This document shows, in pieces, positions 1 to 10,843 of a DNA stretch of 64,000 nt. The translations under genes were made by a program, and so were the position numbers. Source of the stretch: Phoronis australis (Eukaryota > Phoronida > Phoronidae); assembly GCA_002633005.1 (NCBI GenBank), contig NMRA01000442.1, positions 183,074 through 247,073 of the forward strand. Direction: 5' to 3'. Position 1 is the first letter of the stretch, and every line of letters starts with the position of its first letter. The notes beneath the pieces were generated by a model. The model was not told the DNA's origin. It saw only the letters and a program-made list of their open reading frames with translations, and ran no database searches.

Positions 1-411
1 CCAGCGCGGTTCCTAAAGTTGGCGAACATGAGAAGAAAAGAAAGTGACAAAGTGTTCAAGTATTACATTTTGAAGTTAATCGATGACCCGTTACAATAAT
101 TTGTTACTGGTATCATAATTCACATTGCTAAACCGCGGTCTCTGAGGCCGTCGTTGCACCCAATGTTATCATCGATCTTAATCTAAAAGGTCGGGGATTC
201 GCGTTTCCTATTAGCACAGGGCGGTAATCACCAATCGTCAAAAGTAGGGGATGGGCGCTTAACCGAGAGGTGGGCGCTTAATTGGAAATCTTCAAACATA
301 GCAGGGGGGCGGTTAACCGAGCAGTGGGCGGTTAAATCGAAAATCCACCTAAAGTAGGGGTGGGCGGTTAACTGAGCATGGGCGTTAACCCTAACGATTA
401 CGGTATTTTCT
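1..411. mobile_element. Right end of a DNA transposon with GGGCG(C/G)TTAA subterminal repeats
   Basis: The end reads TTAACCCTAACGATTACGGTAT, preceded by at least four subterminal repeats of the kind GTGGGCGCTTAACCGAG (about 250-390). The reverse complement of the whole segment matches 62061-62440 closely over about 380 bp, so these are two copies of one family facing opposite ways. The rest of this copy lies left of the window. I saw no transposase and do not assign a superfamily. Confidence 0.7.
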
Positions 412-3400
412 TCTTATCCTCGCAAACTTCAGTTGATCTCGGTAAGTCTTCATGTATTTAGCACTCTCGTCTCATTTGTCGCATAAAAGTGATTATTAGT
501 AAATTAAAGTATAGTGTTGTCCTTTATTTCTTTTGCGCAGGGCTACTTGGGAATTTGTGCTTTTTTAATAAGGCCAGAACATAGTGCATTCACTAGTTTG
601 TCCCACATATTTATATGTGGGCGCATTATGCCGTCGTCTCTCTCCGTCCGGTGTCCGCTGGTGTATCTACAAAACCCCATGGTGAATGTTGATAAAATGA
701 AGCAGATGTTCATGGATGGGATGGTGTGAAGGAATTTTCGGACGGATCCAACTACCAGTGCGCCTCCTAATGGCAATTCTAGTTTTTTTATGTTTGCCTC
801 TGTATCTTGGGTGTTCCTTAACGGAATTTGCTGAAATTAGGCAAATGGATATCAGGCAGATGACGCCACCATCGCATTTTCTAATGGATTCTAGTATTTC
901 GCGCCACCAGTATAAGGGTGATTATGAGTATTGACATCTTCCTGCTAAAAGGATGGCCAACGATTTTTGAACGGCTCTGATTACAGTGAATGACTCATAT
1001 TACAGTGGCTCCTTGCCACTTTTCATGCAACCCTTGAGGCTATTTTAAGTTAACTAGCATTGCTCCATATAGAGATAATGTTTTTAAAAAACAGTAATCA
1101 TTTCTTCTGGGCTTGGAATTTTCCTCTTCAGAGGATTCCCTCTTTTTGGTTTAGATTTCCTCTTTCAATTGTCTCTTTATTATTATTTTGACTTTATTCA
1201 TGCAAAAACGATTACTTCAGTTGAATTTTACAACACAGAAAATATTTCTGTCGCACAAAAGCCTATTTTTTTAGCAAAACCAGATCACCTTAAAATTTCT
1301 ATTTTGTCATTGATCATTCCAAGCCGTCTCTTGTGTGCGCTATAGGGGTTGCGCTTTTGTTCATCCACTCGTCGTTTCATCACATAATAGGATCACACGC
1401 TGTTTAAAAATGGCCAGTTGTTGCTTTGGGCAACTGAACAAAGGACAGCTCGAAGAAGTTTTATTTCGGTAGTATTTGTTTGAGTTCAGCTGGGAGGAAT
1501 TAAAACGTAACTGAGTTTACTTAACGTTGCGCAAGCACATTTTTCCAAAAGTAGTGCCATGTGGTTGTAAGTTTAAGATGCGTTGAATTTTTCGGTAAAA
1601 ACATCATTTTTACTGTTCATGTAAGAAAACAAATCGGCAAAGCTCAGGATTTTGACGACTTGCCCATGTCAAACCTGAGACGAGAGTACTATTCTCTATT
1701 TTTGAAGTGATGTTTCAATCAGTGCGAGGTATAATTCGCCAAAAAAAGTTTCCGGTGTCTGCTAGGGTCAGATAGAGACGGTGGTCACTGTCTCTATCGC
1801 ACCAGGACACAGGAAGGTCCCATTATTTTGCGCACAAGGTCCCGGCAGGCGATTGATATAAATGTCAAACGACAGTATTTTTTGTTGCTTAAGACAGCAA
1901 ACATGAAAATGACAACCCTACAAGTATTACTTGCGGATTAAACGGTGGTCATGACGTCTTTTAGCAGAGTAATTTTAAGTTTCCAAGAAATTCTCAAGTC
2001 CCAGCTTGTTTCTGAGGTTGCGTGCGCAACACACGCTGCCAATCAATTAGATGATGTCATTTTTTTGGTGCTAAATTGGGTTCCTGATGACCTCGTATGA
2101 TAGTAATTAATCATTTAGTCACACTTCTGTTAACCAATGAGTTAACCAACCCAAGTTATTTGGTCCATTTTATTGAGTGTTAATTGGATAACAGAGGCAA
2201 CCCATAAGCCCGCGAAGCTTGGATACTCAGATGATTTTGCAGTTCGTCAACGTTTTGTTTATTTGGCACACACCAACTTCCTGAATAATATTTCCAGTAT
2301 TCAACTTAATATATTTGTGCGAGTTAAGTGAAAAGTTGGACAACAAGGCTGGAAAATTTAACAGGACTAACCTCATTATTTCCGCTCCAAAATGCAGGCA
2401 GTTTCTTGTGAATGACTACCCTATGTCATTTGTTGCTGGACATCTCTGCCTTGCAAACTTTCTAAGCAGCATTTATCATCAATGTAGAAATTCCCCAAAT
2501 TATAAAAAATAGTGAAACACAACGACCTATCAAGTTTACAAAATATCACTTTATTTTACTCCAACAAATGATGCAGTACAAGGCATTACAATCTTCTTAA
2601 ACATAAAATTACAGATAAACTCATTTTAGCTGTAAAAAAATTTATCACAAATAATAAATTATAAACAAAGATTACTCAACCATCTAGACAACGTCTCTTA
2701 CTGTTCCATACTAGGATAGATAATGACCTTCATTCACAAAGAACAACCATAAATTTTAATAAATAAAAGTGGTCAGTTCTGAAATTGGCTACTTACTATC
2801 AATAGCCACTGATATCTGTCCTCCATCAAGAAAACCTACTTTTGATTTCACCCATTCACAGAAATCAACTGCTATCACAGCACAGAACAGCTCGCTTAAA
2901 GATTTGGACAGACTCCATTTTCATTTTAAGTCATGGAGTAAATGATGAACTGCAATCTTCACAAAACATGGCCGAGCAACTCGTCTTTGAAGTGATTTCA
3001 AGACATTTCTATTGTGCAACAGTAAAACATTTCATCATCACATTCACTTCAACCAGGAAACAAGTTGAGATTGCAGGATTAAATGCCCACCAGGTGACAC
3101 TAATGTGCAAAGGATCCTCTTGACGAGAATGTGAAGAGCAGTTGATCACTAGCGAATGACCACTGCTTGCATACAGCTGAAACAGAGCATTAGCACCACC
3201 TAATGGGTTTTGAGTTCCTTACTGATTACCCGACAAACTTTGAACAAAGAGTGGAAATGGCAAGTACTTCACGTAGAAACAGTTACAACAATTGTGACAG
3301 TCATTTCCCAATATTCAGGGGGTGACTGGCTCCACAAATACAATAAAACCTCACCAGATTCGAACAAAAACAATTGCCAAAATGGTACTGATCTGATACA

Positions 3401-4948
3401 ACGTGACTACATCTTGAGAACCAGGTTTCTATTAAATAATGGACATCAACTGGTTCTCCAAGTGCGGCCATGTAATATTAGACTCTAGCCACCAAAATTT
3501 CAAAAGGCCTGTAACTTTGCTGTGAATACCCACAATTCCCCAGAGTCATTGTCTGATGGCAGGTCTGATACATGCTGCTAAACAAGATGAGCACTCCAGT
3601 TATTTGGTGCCACAATTTCACTCGTCGGCCATATTGAGTCCGAAATTAGCGAGATTTTACCGTTACCACAACGAAGTAGAATTACAGTTGAGAAAATTGA
3701 AAACACAACATTGTCATTACTGTGTTCTAAGTGAAGCATTACCACACCACAACCACTTAGAGCATTCAGCGTAATTTTACGCGTGGGACTGTATAAGTAT
3801 GCTGTATATCTCTACAAAACTAACTTAAGGTGCATTTCACATAAGTTCCTAACGATACATCGTGAGTAAAAATTAATCAAATCAACAGGTAACGAGAGAC
3901 ACAGGGAGATGGGCATTTTGCAACCCAGATTCAAAGAGAGACAGGCATATTGCAACCCAGATTCTTTGGCCTGTTGTGAACAAGAGATGCCATGTTAAGT
4001 ATGAATTATATTAACGCAGGACTCAAAAAGGAGTTAAGGACAGATCACAAGTGATTAATGGTACAAACAGGGGCAGTGTCGTGTGCAGATTCGACCAAAA
4101 AAGGTGCCACATAAAAAGCCCCTTCCTAAGATTTACCTCACTGCATTGTCTGATCCTGCTCAAACTGAGCTCTCTCAGGAAATTAATCACATTAGGTTTT
4201 GGCAGTATATTTACCAAAACCTTGCACGTTCAAATGGTTTCAGTTTGATGGCTAAGTTTGCTGTTGTGTTGCCCGACATGTCCAGAAATTTTTACCAAAA
4301 GCCTGCCATGTGCACTTTATATAATGATGTCATGCAAAGTCATTTTATTTTATGTTGTTACTTGTTATATATTTTAAAAGAATTATTGTAATGGAATCGA
4401 TTAATCCTAACCCATATAAAGATTTGATAATAATCTAGCTGGATAGTGGTATCAGCACATATCTTCCATCTGGAATATGTCACAATAGTTATGTTATGCA
4501 ATTAACAGTAGCATTGGCCATATCCTCTTATTGGGATCTAACACAACAATAGTTACACAAGAATCAGCTTCCGTCAGCATAATCATCTGTACAATTTTGG
4601 CTCGTCAGGAAAGGTTTCATCACGAGGCGGACAATGAACATTATTTAAATGGCCACTCTATGAGGGAGGCAGACAACGGAGACAACAAAGACTTCAACAG
4701 CAGACTAAAAAGACCGGAGACCATGACACTAGACGAAGACGAACTGCTTTTAGGTTTCGTTCCTGGCATATAATGCATTCTGAGACATACTTTTCAATGT
4801 CTTTAAACATTCAAGGCCAGAAATAATTGGAATTTAGGAATCTGGTTCTTAAAGGTAACATTTGGAATATATGATGTCTGTTACTACCTCTGGCTGTGCA
4901 ACTTCTGGCATGACATACAACCAAGGAATAAGGTCTAACTATAATTTC
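412..4948. other. No recognisable gene
   Basis: AT-rich sequence with only short stop-free frames (for example 2842-3123 and 4083-4391). None has a recognisable domain. A short direct repeat containing TTGCAACCCAGATTC occurs near 3920 and 3950. I see nothing else I can support. Confidence 0.5.
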
Positions 4949-4959
4949 TCTAGACAAAG

Positions 4960-5249
4960 AACCAATCGAGATGAAGCAATTCGTCCGACGTATGTATCCT
5001 ACCTTGGATCCGGAAACAGGAGAGGGTCAGAAGGAAACCTTCATGTGACTTCGAGCAGTCAGTATACACCGTAGTAGTACTACCAATCCTTACAATAGAG
5101 GTCTTACAGTACCCTAGATAGTCGCCAGGAAGGTGGTGGTTATTAACATTCCAAATCGTCACAAGACGTACGTTGAGGTATTCGTGTGTTGTTTTAATTA
5201 CTACCACGTGCGCGCCATTTGTCGGCCGTGACACAAATCATTACACCAC
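4960..5249 (+). mobile_element. Rearranged fragment of the LTR element: ORF-alpha remnant joined to an LTR 3' end
   Basis: From 4962 the sequence encodes PIEMKQFVRRMYP and continues to a TGA at 5046-5048. A second conserved stretch, QSVYTVVVLP, follows in another frame to a stop at 5119-5121. Both pieces recur in the copy at 17.2 kb. The segment then jumps to the family's LTR 3' end (about 5170-5249: ACGTGCGCGCCAT, a diverged CGGCCG run, then ATTACACCACA). The internal region and most of the LTR are missing, so this is a deletion derivative. The protein family was not recognised. Confidence 0.6.
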
Positions 5250-5280
5250 ACACCCTATATACTTAGACAGCAAATTTATA

Positions 5281-5910
5281 TGTGGTTAAATAGAATGTGG
5301 GCCAAATGCCCGAAGTGTGGCTGTAATTGCCGTCATGGACAACCAGCCTAAAACAGAAAGAAATAATGTCGGCTACAAGCCCTGAAGTTTGGTTGAAACT
5401 GTCACCACGGACAGCCAGCCTATATATGGTCAGACAGAATGTGGGCAAAACGCGCGAAGTGTGGCTACAATTGCCGTCATGGACAATCAACCAAAAAAGA
5501 AAGAAATGTAGGCTACAAGCCCTGAAGTTTGGTTGAAACTGCCACCACGGACAGCCAGCCTATATATGGTCAGACAGAATGTGGGCACAACGCGCGAAGT
5601 GTGGCTACAATTGCCGTCATGGACAATCAACCAAAAAAGAAAGAAATGTAGCCTACAAGCCCTGAAGTTTGGTTGAAACTGCCACCATGGACAGCCAGCC
5701 TATTTATGGTCAGACAGAATGTGGGCAAAATGCGCGAAGTGTGGCTACAATTGCCGTCATGAACAATCAACCAAAAAAGAAAGAAATCTAGGCTACAAGC
5801 CCTGAAGTTTGGTTGAAACTGCCACCACGGACAGCCAGCCTATATATGGTAAGACAGAATGTGGGCAAAATGCTTCAAACATGGCTTAAATTTCCATTGC
5901 GGACAAACAG
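5281..5910 (+). repeat. About 140-bp tandem repeat with zinc-knuckle-like half-units
   Basis: The marker GTGGGC starts at 5297, 5441, 5581, 5721 and 5861, giving periods of 144, 140, 140 and 140 bp. Each unit holds two related halves of about 70 bp. One half reads roughly WAKCPKCGCNCRHGQP in the first unit, and the other is its diverged relative (AAGTTTGGTTGAAACTG...). The last unit runs into CFKHGLNFHCGQ...RQEC. The spacing of Cys, Gly, His and Gln recalls retroelement Gag zinc knuckles, but 140 is not a multiple of 3, so the array is not one long reading frame. Confidence 0.65.
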
Positions 5911-6159
5911 CCCATCAATTCAGACAAGAATGTTGGTCAATCCCGACATCTATTGGAAGCACTGATGTCCCACTCATTAGAAACGATGACGCATTGAAAC
6001 ATACGGTAAAACCAAAGACCAAATCAGCTTTTAATGGTAAAACCCTTGTGACAATTAGTAATCCTACCAACCATCACACTAGAGACTACCGTATACCGTG
6101 TGGTTGGCAGAAAGGTGGTGGTTATTAACAATTAACTCTTACATTCAATACCTAAACGA

Positions 6160-6578
6160 ATGGAACTAATTACATTGAACCCAAAATCCGGACCAACCTA
6201 CCAGACCCTGCCGGCCGTGCATATGGACGCGGCTGTGGAGGGGCAATGGGTTACCTTTAGACTGGACTCGAGCGCCCACATCACTACCTTATCCCTGGTA
6301 GACTTTGCTAGGGTACTAGAAGCCATGATGCAGGATTTAGTGAGACTCCCTGCAACAATCAGTCGTGGAGCAGTCAACGTGAACCCGACGTCACCTATGC
6401 CCGGGTCCGATATGATCGTTGGATCTCTCAGGTGGACATAATTGACGCCAATTTAATGGAGGTGGTGATGGGGTTACGACCGGCCAGACGCATGCCTGTG
6501 GCCGTAACGAATATCCCTGAGAGTCTGCTGGCGGCCGACTTTTTTCACGCGCCGCTGACCCACCCGCTGCGGCTGTAG
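6160..6578 (+). pseudogene. LTR-element ORF-beta, copy A1, frameshifted
   Basis: The start reads YQTLPAVHMDAAVEGQW and SLVDFA, matching the intact copy at 17467. Near 6310-6355 the match changes frame. The C-terminal half (YAQVRYDRW, RRMPVAVTNIPESLLAADFF, ending HPLRL and a TAG at 6576-6578) continues in the new frame. One net indel therefore breaks the ORF. The encoded protein (about 130 residues) belongs to no family I recognise. It is retroelement cargo, since three diverged copies share the same flanking sequences. This copy lies just after the zinc-knuckle-like array. Confidence 0.6.
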
Positions 6579-6844
6579 GCAGGTGTCGGCATAATTCATG
6601 TATGACAACACAAAAAAATATATACATAGATATATTTATATATAGTGATGACAATAAAGTTTGACAAGGAGCGTGACTTCGCTATGTAGTTTCAATGCAG
6701 GTGAGGTATAATATTTGGTTAATACGAGATGTAATGTATTATACTCCTAGTTCGTTTATATGAAAAATGCTAGGCCCTCTACATTTAATTGAGGGTTCCG
6801 AAACTTAAAACTGTATTGCAATCATATTTTTGACAGTAGCAGAG

Positions 6845-6965
6845 CTTATCACAGGCCAATTTGAGTCTTCGAAAACTGCAGTCACGATCTCCAGACAGTG
6901 AACGGCAAGGACGCAGGACCGGACGGAAAACCCACGAGTCAAGTATAAAGTATATAACCGAGGAA
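6845..6965 (+). repeat. Internal LTR fragment directly upstream of ORF-beta copy A2
   Basis: The stretch with GAGTCTTCGAAAACTGC and CCAGACAGTGAACGGCA matches about 8208-8310 inside the LTR at 7872-8654. An LTR piece has therefore been joined almost directly to the ORF-beta start at 6977. This fits template switching or recombination during element replication. Confidence 0.55.
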
Positions 6966-6976
6966 CACGATCAACA

Positions 6977-7455
6977 ATGGCAGCCCAGCAACAAAAAGTT
7001 GTATACAAAACTTTGCCGGCGGAACGACTGGATGCGTCGGTGGACGGCGGGTGGATCATGTTCCGCGTGGACCTGACCACGTGCGCGCCATCTGTCGGCC
7101 GCAACGTGATTCATTACACCACACGAGTCCTTTTTGGTGCCGTGGCCAGGATATGACTGTCCTGTCATTAAGTGACTTCGCTGAGGTCCGGTATTCACGG
7201 AACCGTGCGTACGAGGGGCTCCAGGGCGACAGTCAGGCGTGGGGCGGCCCACGCGCGATGGGGGTAGAGTACGCCCAGGTTAAATACGCTAACCGGGGCA
7301 GTACAGCCGACGTAGTTGGTATATTTTGCTTGGAAGTGGAGTTGGGGGGACGCCCTCCGAGACGCATGCCCATAGCGGTGGCAGACGTCCCTGAAAGTCT
7401 GTTGGCGGCAGACTTCTACCGCACGCCACAGGTCCACCCCCTCCAGTTAGTTTAG
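6977..7455 (+). pseudogene. LTR-element ORF-beta, copy A2, interrupted by an LTR end plus primer-binding-site-like insert
   Basis: The ATG at 6977 opens a frame with VVYKTLPAERLDASVDGGW. After the codons for FRVDLTT, about 72 bp (7081-7152) replace normal sequence. The insert is the family's LTR 3' end (to ATTACACCACA at 7123), 11 nt, then TGGTGCCGTGGCCAGGAT at 7135-7152. From 7153 the ORF resumes in another frame (TVLSLSDFAEVRY ... RRMPIAVADVPESLLAADFY) and stops at 7453-7455. The two halves align with the intact 131-aa copy at 17467. Function unknown. Confidence 0.6.
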
Positions 7456-7854
7456 TTTGGGGTGGCACCTTCACATTTAGTTAATTAGTTATGATATGAA
7501 ATATTTTGGTAGATTTGGTTTGAGGGGAATTATGACAAAATTATAATTTTAATAGATATAAAGTACATTTGTTTATGTAATAAGGGGTTGGTATAAAGTT
7601 CGGTTTGGTGACAGAAACATACTGTATGTGTGTGTTCCATTATATTAATTGTTGGGATAGTTTATTGTGGTTGATATTTCGTTGTGAGATGCTGTTTGTT
7701 AACCTGTTTAACGATCATCTGGAGGCTGACGACTTCCCTTTTTTTATCATTCACTTTGTTTGTATCTATAGCAGTTGTATGGCGATCACCTGGGTGACAC
7801 TTTATATTGTCGAGAACTCTACGACTTCCCAAAAATTTATTATGTAAAATTTTG

Positions 7855-7871
7855 GCTTAAAAAAGGGGGAG
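7855..7871 (+). other. Polypurine-tract-like run before the LTR
   Basis: TTAAAAAAGGGGGAG lies immediately 5' of the LTR start TGTGATATAATGAGG. The other copy has TTAACAAAAGGGGGGAG in the same place at about 18282-18298. A conserved purine run at this position is the usual plus-strand primer of LTR retrotransposons, which supports a reverse-transcribed origin. Confidence 0.55.
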
Positions 7872-8654
7872 TGTGATATAATGAGGCACTGCCCTCCACG
7901 TGCATGCAAACATGTCTTAATATATTCCCAGGGGATGTGTATACTTCTGTGGTAGTTAAAATTCCTAAGGGATGTACATATCTCTAGAGTGGCAATTATA
8001 CGGAGATTACTCAGAGGATAGGCATATCCCTGGTGCAGCAAATCTGAGAAGAGTGGCAGTTATGCAAGAATTTTCTATAGGATAGTTAGTTAGCTGGTTA
8101 TAAGAGAGATGTACTAAAAGAGGTGGGACAATCGCGTGATGGCTACAAAGGTATTATTAAAGGCACTGACAGAGTAGACCAACGAGACCGAACCGAACAG
8201 GCCAACTCGAATCTTCAAAAACTGCGAAGACACAATCTCCGAACAGTGAACGGCAGAGACGAGAGCCAGGACCAGATGAAAAACCACATATCAAGTCGAA
8301 AGTGTGTAACAGAGGTATTGACATTTAACACAGGTGTTGGTCTCAGCCTGTTAGTCAATTTGAACCAGTCTAGCAATTGTTCTAGAGGGTTAGTTCTGTT
8401 GCGACTTGTAATGTGTTTACGTATGCGGTTGCTACTGGTAACTAGTGACATTGATGTTTAGTACTTTCTCTAGCAGTGATATCTCGTCTCATTCAGTTAG
8501 TTGTCAGTCTCGCAACATATTGTAAACTATTGTTTGTAAATCACAACGCTGCAAATTAATAGACGTATTTTATTGGTTGAGGTATTCGTGTGTTGTTTTA
8601 ATTACTACCACGTGCGCGCCATCTGTCGGCCGCAACACGAATCATTACACCACA
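7872..8654 (+). repeat. Long terminal repeat (3' LTR) of the LTR family
   Basis: It begins TGTGATATAATGAGGC after a purine tract and ends GCAACACGAATCATTACACCACA, that is 5'-TG...CA-3', 783 bp. A diverged copy lies at 18299-19117 and a 5' part at 40129-40432. Shared blocks include CCCTCCACGTGCATGCAAAC near the start, GTTGGTCTCAGC in the middle, and ACCACGTGCGCGCCATCTGTC near the end. Confidence 0.7.
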
Positions 8655-8995
8655 GTATGGACACTTTAACATGGGCATTGGTCTCAGCCTGTTAGTCAAT
8701 CTTAACCAGCTTGGTGATTGTTCTAGAGGGATAGTTCTGTTGTGACTTATATTGTGTTAACGTGTGCTGTAACTACGGGTGACTAGTGGCATTGTAGATA
8801 AGTAGTCTCACCAGTAGAGATAGCTTGTCTCAATCATTTAGTCGTCAGTCTCACAACTTATTGTAAACTATTGTTTGTAAATCACAATGCTGCAAATTAA
8901 TGGACGTATTTTATTGATTGAGGTATTCGTGTGTTGTTTTATTTACTACCACGTGCACGTCATCAGTAGGCCGCAACACACCTTGATATACCACA
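8655..8995 (+). repeat. Second, partial LTR 3' portion in tandem, abutting a gene exon
   Basis: The segment repeats the last 340 bp or so of the preceding LTR, starting at the equivalent of 8313 (GACA..TTTAACA, then TTGGTCTCAGCCTGTTAGTCAA), and ends CTTGATATACCACA at 8995. It is clearly diverged from the first copy, so it is not a recent local duplication. The next base begins recognisable coding sequence of the DUF6729-type gene. Confidence 0.65.
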
Positions 8996-9232
8996 ATGGC
9001 GACAAGGGTTTGGACATCCTGGGCGTGCCCTTGTTTGACAGTATAAAGATCTGGGGAATTTGGGCCTAGCAGAGTCGCTACGTCTCTTGTCTGCAGGACT
9101 CGCATGGTGTGCAGCTGTACACTCAGACTGGTACACTTACGAAGGGTGGTAAAGTGCTACCAATGTACAGGTGTGCACGGGGATCGACATCTCTTGAAAG
9201 TTTTCACCTCCACACGAACAGTTTCATTCCTG
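8996..9232 (+). pseudogene. DUF6729-type gene, late exon, 5'-truncated, with an in-frame stop
   Basis: Translated from 9001 the exon gives DKGLDILGVPLFD, then after a TAG at 9067-9069 QSRYVSCLQDSHGVQLY, TKGGKVLPMYRCARGSTS and LESFHLHTNSFIP. It ends in phase 1 at a GTATGT donor. I recognise this order (LGVPLL, DPPGVALYT, KGG, RCARGSTSLESFH, FIPG) from memory as the region after the RNase-H-like core of large animal proteins that carry DUF6729. Their function is unknown and they look transposase-derived. Upstream sequence is replaced by LTR, and the TAG makes this copy defective unless it is read through or spliced out. Confidence 0.7.
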
Positions 9233-9458
9233 GTATGTAGTCAACACAATCACTAATTATGTTTCCATGTCATCTTCTGTAACTTTTTCCTTCAGCTTAG
9301 TCAAGTATTATTTCAGTTCATAATGTCTATTGCACTATATCTTAAACACCATTCAAATTGCTAACCATTAAATCACCACATAATATTGAACGAAACATGA
9401 AATTCTCTTCCAGAATTATTTTAATATTGTCTTTTTACACAATGTGACCTTATTGTAG

Positions 9459-9665
9459 GAACTCTGGCCAAGAATGTGAACTTTCAGGTCTACTTATTGG
9501 ATGGTGTCCATCGGTGGAACCAGGACCGAAGTATCCAGGCTACTGGTGGAGCAATCAAACTAACTTCATATGACGGCCAACTGAGGGATTCAGTAAACAA
9601 GCTGTCTTCCGAAATCCTAGGGGAAGAAGCGTGTGCATCATTCAAGCTGCCTAGCCAACACACTG
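9459..9665 (+). CDS. DUF6729-type gene, exon encoding NVNFQVYLLDGVHRWNQDR
   Basis: A TTGTAG acceptor is followed by GA, which completes the Gly codon left by the previous exon. The frame then reads TLAKNVNFQVYLLDGVHRWN, SYDGQLRDSVNKLSSEILG and FKLPSQHT and ends in phase 1 at GTATGT. In the family this stretch follows FIPG and precedes the GVEYL motif. The exon is open throughout (207 nt). A second copy lies at 9857-10066. Confidence 0.65.
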
Positions 9666-9856
9666 GTATGTCCATACACTATAGCGAGTCCATGACGGCA
9701 TTTTCTCGTTCAGTGACTTTACTTGTCGTAGAGGGTTATGAGCGTGTGATAACATCTAGCTTCTTCTTTGATAACTACCAAGCACAGTCTTCTGTCTGGT
9801 ATGACAACAGGCAGGCCAATTATCTACCAGGCTTAGTAGAGGCCACGTGTTAACAG

Positions 9857-10066
9857 TCAAACTCTGGCCAAGGATGTGAACTTTCAAGTTTATTCATTGG
9901 ATGGTGTCCATCGGTGGAATCAGGACAGAGGTATCCAGGCAACTGGAGGGGCAAAGAAATCAACATCGTATGATGACCAACTGAGGGATTCAGTGAACAA
10001 GCGGTCTTCAGAAATCTTGGGGGAAGAAGCGTGTGCATCATTCAAGTTTCCTGGACAACACACTGG
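9857..10066 (+). pseudogene. Tandem duplicate of the preceding exon, out of frame at its acceptor
   Basis: It encodes TLAKDVNFQVYSLDGVHRWN and FKFPGQHTG, nearly the same as 9459-9665, and keeps the GTATG donor. Its 5' boundary reads CAG/TCAAACTCTGG rather than TAG/GAACTCTGG. That adds two bases, so inclusion after either upstream exon would shift the frame. It could only be used as a mutually exclusive exon with a different acceptor, or it is a dead duplicate. Confidence 0.6.
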
Positions 10067-10186
10067 TATGATCATAAACTGCCGTGAGTCCATCACACTT
10101 GGTCATAACTTAGAAATTACTGCCAGAGGTTACCTACATGTCAGCACTCTTCAATAAGTGCCACCATTTACATGTTCATGTTCCAG

Positions 10187-10358
10187 GTGAGCTAACAGGC
10201 CTCGAGTATTTATACTCCCAGTCGACAGGTGCCTCCGTCGATTATAGCGCCACCCAGACAGAGCTGGAGGAGGGCAAAGCTGAGGGCCTAGGTGATGATG
10301 AAGTGCTGATAGACACTGGCGATGACTACACAATTCCTGAAATCCTCTTCGCACACTG
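10187..10358 (+). CDS. DUF6729-type gene, exon encoding GELTGLEYLYSQSTG
   Basis: The acceptor TTCCAG is followed by GT, which completes the Gly from the previous exon (HTG|ELTGLEYLYSQ), matching the family's TGELxGVEYL motif. An acidic stretch follows (ELEEGKAEGLGDDEVLIDTGDD). The suggested donor CACTG/GTTTGT leaves phase 2, which does not join in frame to the next exon at 10556, so the true donor may differ or the gene is decayed. Confidence 0.6.
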
Positions 10359-10555
10359 GTTTGTATTTTACCAATTCACTATCAAACAGCGAGGTACAAC
10401 CTCATGTTCACTATAAAGGTGGAAAGCAGTAATAGCGATTGTAGTCAAAATTAGATGTTAATACGCAAACTTCATTACTGTTGCTTGTTGATGTCCATTG
10501 AAAAACAAGTTGCATTTGGTTTGTAATATTTTTCTATGCAATTATGTAATGGCAG

Positions 10556-10843
10556 ACACTGGTGTCTTTTTCCGAACCATCTACACCAGTAACAAGGTCT
10601 GAGACAATACCAGATGGCGCTGACCTTGGGCCAGGTGGAGTGTCAGGGTACTCTGCAGTGATGGAGCTAGCCATGTATCTTGTTCATGTTTTTGTACAAC
10701 AAACAATGTTCACAACATTACAAGCGCAGCAGGTTGTGGTTCTATGGAATCGTCTATCTGATTTTGATCAGACAAGGACCAGGTTTCCAAAGCGCTTTGC
10801 TGAGTCGCCAGGTACTGGATGCTTCAGAGTCCCAAAGAAGCAG
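10556..10843 (+). CDS. DUF6729-type gene, exon encoding the GPGGVSGY / VVLWNRLSDFD region
   Basis: An open frame reads SFSEPSTPVTRSETIPDGAD, LGPGGVSGYSAVMELA, QQVVVLWNRLSDFDQ and TRFPKRFAESPG, and reaches the donor AAGCAG/GTATCC. In the family this order (GPDGVPGY, then IxRLWNxLPEFDK, then TRFPPR) comes just before the terminal exons. Here those terminal exons lie 4.6 kb further on, at 15485 and 15864. Everything between is inserted early-gene material. Confidence 0.6.

Noticed and set aside
4083-4391. 102-codon open frame
   Set aside because: Some stretches look protein-like, but I find no motif, splice partner or second copy to support it.
9476-9853. Single uninterrupted protein across the exon and its intron
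   Set aside because: The conserved part stops at HTG with a GTATG donor; the remainder is intron read-through, as the second copy diverges there.
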